A DNA stretch of 16,019 nt from Schlegelella_A sp036496385. Its GTDB lineage: Bacteria > Pseudomonadota > Gammaproteobacteria > Burkholderiales > Burkholderiaceae_C. This document shows, piece by piece, positions 13,672 through 16,019 of the stretch. Position 1 is the stretch's first letter; the number at the start of each line of letters is the position of its first letter. Position numbers and translations under genes: made by a program. The stretch spans positions 1 through 16,019 of the forward strand of contig DASXLD010000109.1 in NCBI GenBank assembly GCA_036496385.1, read 5' to 3'. The notes beneath the pieces are model-generated. The model was not told the DNA's origin. It searched no databases and worked only from the letters and a program-made list of their open reading frames with translations.

Positions 13672-15078
13672 TCAGCGCGTCGGCGGCTCGGGCCACGCCG
13701 GCGCGGGCGCCCTCATCGCCTCCCACGCGCGCGCGATCTGGAGCACGGTGAGGTCATCGTGGCGATGGCCGACGATCTGCAGCCCGATCGGCAGTCCCGC
13801 TTGCGTGCGGCCGCAATCGATGCTCGCGGCCGGCTGTTCGCTCATGTTGTACGGCAAGGTGAAGGCGATGTGCTCGAACGGCCGCTCGGGATCATTGGTC
13901 GGGCTCGGCAGCTCGGCGGCATAGCTCGGGATCGGCGAGGTCGGCGAGAGCACGACGTCGTACGGCCGGCAGGCGGCGACGGCGGCATCGCGCATCGCCG
14001 CCATCTGGCTGTAGCCGCGAAAGACGCGCTCGCCCGAGAGCGTCGCGCCGCGCCGTGCCCATTCGACGATGAACGGCAGGATGCGCGCGCGACGCTCCTC
14101 GCGCAACGCCGAGATGTCGAGCCAGGCGCGCATGCGCCAGAAGTCGTCCATGCCGTCGAACATCGTCCGCGTCAGGATCGGTGGCACGCGCTCGATGCGA
14201 GCGCCCGCCGCCTCGAAACGCTTGACCGCGGCGTCGATCGCCTCGGCGACTTCGGCATCGACCGCCAGGCCGACGCCGGCATCCATCAGCACGCCGATGC
14301 GCAGGCCGGCGACATCGCGTTCGAGCCGCTGCCATTCGATCGTCTGCGGCGGCAGGCTCATCGCGTCGCGGTCGTCGGGCTGCGCGAGGACGCCCATCAA
14401 TAGCGCCGCGTCGGCGACCGTGCGCGTCATCGGGCCGGCGACGCGGCCGGCGTACGGTGGGTCGATCGGGATGCGGCCGAGGCTCGGCTTCAACGCGAAG
14501 ATGCCGCACCAACCGGCGGGCAAGCGCACCGAGCCGCCGATGTCGGTGCCCAGATGCAGCGGCCCGTAGCCGGCGGCAACGCCGGCGGCCGCGCCGGAGC
14601 TGCTGCCGCCGGGGTTGCGGTTCAGGTCCCACGGGTTTCGCGTCAGGCCGTGGAAGCTCGACAGGCCCGACGACAGCATGCCGTAGTCGGGCATCGTCGT
14701 CTTGCCGAGGACGACGGCGCCGGCTTCGCGCAGTCGCGCCGCCGGCGGCGCATCGCGCGGTGCCGGAACGAGCTCGGTGGCGCCGGTGCCGAGCGGCAGC
14801 GGCGTTCCGGCGGTGGCGATGTTTTCCTTGATCATCGCCGGCACGCCTTCGAGCGCGCCGACGTTCTCGCCCGCGCCGAGATGGCGGAGCCAGCGCCCTT
14901 CAGAGACGCGTGCCGCGGCGAGCGCGGCGTCGCCGTCGAGGGCGTAGGTCGCGTGCAGGTGCGGCTCCCAGGCGGCGATGCGGTCGAGCACGGCGCGCGT
15001 CGCTTCGACCGGCGACAGCGAGCGGTCGCGATAGCGCGCCAGCAGCTCGACGGCGCTCAGGTCGTGAAGGGCCGTCAT
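13672..15078 (-). CDS. Amidase (amidase signature family)
   Basis: The 468-residue enzyme hydrolyses an amide to acid and ammonia. The Ser-cisSer-Lys triad is visible: Lys84 in MIKENIAT, Ser159 in NPGGSSSGAAAGVAAG and nucleophile Ser183 in GTDIGGSVRLPAGWCG. The 24-residue spacing between the two serines is the family's. Conserved flanking segments include LEGVPAMIKEN, GKTTMPDYGM, ALKPSLGRIP, GPMTRTVADAALLM, the C-terminal DVVLSPTSPIPSY and GLPIGLQIVG. Length is normal. The family also includes GatA, but there are no gatB or gatC neighbours and the sequence resembles stand-alone catabolic amidases. It lies 46 bases downstream of an ABC binding protein gene and 17 bases upstream of the TTC38-like gene, so an operon is likely. 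It could take the amide made by the nitrile hydratase; this is inference. Confidence 0.92.
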   Translation of the reverse strand: MTALHDLSAVELLARYRDRSLSPVEATRAVLDRIAAWEPHLHATYALDGDAALAAARVSEGRWLRHLGAGENVGALEGVPAMIKENIATAGTPLPLGTGATELVPAPRDAPPAARLREAGAVVLGKTTMPDYGMLSSGLSSFHGLTRNPWDLNRNPGGSSSGAAAGVAAGYGPLHLGTDIGGSVRLPAGWCGIFALKPSLGRIPIDPPYAGRVAGPMTRTVADAALLMGVLAQPDDRDAMSLPPQTIEWQRLERDVAGLRIGVLMDAGVGLAVDAEVAEAIDAAVKRFEAAGARIERVPPILTRTMFDGMDDFWRMRAWLDISALREERRARILPFIVEWARRGATLSGERVFRGYSQMAAMRDAAVAACRPYDVVLSPTSPIPSYAAELPSPTNDPERPFEHIAFTLPYNMSEQPAASIDCGRTQAGLPIGLQIVGHRHDDLTVLQIARAWEAMRAPAPAWPEPPTR

Positions 15079-15124
15079 TGCGCCGGGACGTCGCGGCTCG
15101 AGGGCGGCGGGGGCCGGTCGTCCG

Positions 15125-16019
15125 CTATTGCCAGCTCAACGCGCCGAGGTCGTTGGCGAAGATCGGCGAGCTGCTCCAGAGACCCTTCAGCCGCTTGTTC
15201 GCGACCGCGAATTGCGGCAGCTGGAACAGGTAGACGTTGACGCAGTCGGTCGCGAGCTGGCGCTGGATGTCGCCGAGCAGCTTCATCCGGCCCTTGGTGT
15301 CGGCGGTCGAGTTGTAGGCGGCGAACAGGTCCTTGTAGGCTTTCGAGTCGTAGCCGTAGTAGTAGGCGGGGTCGGCGTAGCGGTCGAAGTCGAGCGGCTC
15401 GACGTGGCTGATCACGGTCAGGTCGAAGTTGCCCTTGAACGCACCCGAGAGCCACTGCGCCCATTCGACGTTCTCGATCTTGGCGACGACGCCGACCTTG
15501 GCCAGCTCCGAGGCGATGATCTCGCCGCCCTTTCTCGCATAGGCCGGCGGCGGCAGCGTCAGCGTGACGTTGAGCGGCAGCTGCACGCCGGCCTCCTTGA
15601 GCAGCGCCTTCGCCTTCTCCGGGTCGTACGGATTGACGCCGGTGAGGTCGACGTAGCCGGCGTCGCTCGGCACCATGTGGCTGCCGATCGGCGTGCCGAA
15701 GCCCTCCTGCGCGCCGTCGATGACCGCCTTGCGGTCGATCGCGGCGGCGAGCGCGCGGCGGACGCGGACGTCGTCGAACGGCTTCTTCTTGTTGTTGATC
15801 GTCATGATCGTCTTGCCTTCGGTGCCGCCGACGACGACCGTGAAGCGCGGGTCGTTCTGGAACTGCTTGAGGCTATCGACGGCGCCGAAGCGCGGCATGC
15901 CGTCGATGTCGCCGGCCAGAAGCGCCGCCACCTGCGCCGCCGAATCGTTGATGAAGCGAAAGGTGATCTTCTTCATCTGCACCTTGGCGGCGTCCCGGTA
16001 CTGGTCGTTCTTCACCAGC
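15125..16019 (-). CDS. ABC transporter substrate-binding protein, family 5 (partial, N-terminus missing)
   Basis: Only the C-terminal 298 residues lie in the window; the frame is open through the window edge. They belong to the DppA/OppA/GsiB-type periplasmic binding proteins. Visible landmarks are FRFINDSAAQVAALLAGDID, MTINNKKKPFDDVRVRRALA and AAIDRKAVIDGA, then NPYDPEKAKALLKEAG, DLTVISHVEPLDFDRYADP, YYGYDS and a C-terminus ending LSWQ. Such proteins bind oligopeptides, glutathione-like compounds, opines, metal chelates or sugars for an ABC importer. The ligand cannot be told from this part. The permease and ATPase genes are not downstream, where the amidase follows after 46 bases, so they would have to lie upstream of this gene, outside the window. 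The amidase neighbour hints that the imported compound contains an amide bond. Confidence 0.92.
   Translation of the reverse strand, partial: LVKNDQYRDAAKVQMKKITFRFINDSAAQVAALLAGDIDGMPRFGAVDSLKQFQNDPRFTVVVGGTEGKTIMTINNKKKPFDDVRVRRALAAAIDRKAVIDGAQEGFGTPIGSHMVPSDAGYVDLTGVNPYDPEKAKALLKEAGVQLPLNVTLTLPPPAYARKGGEIIASELAKVGVVAKIENVEWAQWLSGAFKGNFDLTVISHVEPLDFDRYADPAYYYGYDSKAYKDLFAAYNSTADTKGRMKLLGDIQRQLATDCVNVYLFQLPQFAVANKRLKGLWSSSPIFANDLGALSWQ

Noticed and set aside
13655..13726. GTG start at 13726 for the TTC38-like gene, overlapping the amidase by 55 bases
   Set aside because: The extra 24 residues lie in amidase coding sequence and before the conserved family start. The ATG pair at 13654/13651 fits better, though without a clear ribosome binding site.
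11222..13924. Plus-strand open frame of 900 residues crossing nthB, GST and the TTC38-like gene
   Set aside because: It crosses three well-supported genes on both strands and is made of Arg/Ala/Ser-rich low-complexity sequence.

Overview
The window is 16 kb of very GC-rich, densely coded bacterial DNA. Genes abut or overlap by 1-8 bases and the longest gap is about 144 bases. The protein types (MaeB-type malic enzyme fused to a phosphotransacetylase-like domain, a DUF2783 protein beside a group A flavin monooxygenase, a TTC38-like protein, GST, nitrile hydratase) suggest a proteobacterium, most likely a betaproteobacterium of the Burkholderiales type. This placement is inferred from protein character only; there is no rRNA or marker gene here. 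I see no mobile element, CRISPR array, tRNA or rRNA.

Layout. (1) 53-3606, plus strand: a four-gene, translationally coupled catabolic-looking operon. It encodes a VOC-fold protein, an alpha/beta hydrolase with a large lid insertion, a group A FAD monooxygenase, and a 62-residue DUF2783 protein. (2) 3751-6641, plus strand: a membrane-anchored SPFH/prohibitin-like protein, followed with a GTGA overlap by an exported protein of unknown function with an SH3-like module. (3) 6728-9100, plus strand: NADP-type malic enzyme (maeB), convergent with (4) 9113-10201, minus strand: a zinc alcohol dehydrogenase. (5) 10325-12278, plus strand: nitrile hydratase alpha and beta subunits, then a glutathione S-transferase. 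The alcohol dehydrogenase and nitrile hydratase genes diverge from a 123-base control region. (6) 12302-16019, minus strand: a TTC38-like TPR protein, an amidase-signature amidase and the C-terminal part of an ABC transporter peptide-type substrate-binding protein. This block converges with the GST gene on a GC hairpin that covers both stop codons.

How the genes may work together. The first block has the three enzyme classes of an aromatic hydroxylation, ring-cleavage and hydrolysis route, but its substrate cannot be read from sequence. Nitrile hydratase (nitrile to amide) and the amidase (amide to acid) could form a two-step route, with the binding protein feeding the amidase, although the two lie on opposite strands and need not be co-regulated. 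Malic enzyme would supply pyruvate and NADPH when the cell grows on organic acids. The less ordinary points are the nitrile hydratase metal-site signature, which mixes Co-type and Fe-type residues, with no activator gene next to it; the tightly coupled SPFH/exported-protein pair; and the DUF2783 partner of the flavin monooxygenase. None of these amounts to a clearly new system from sequence alone.
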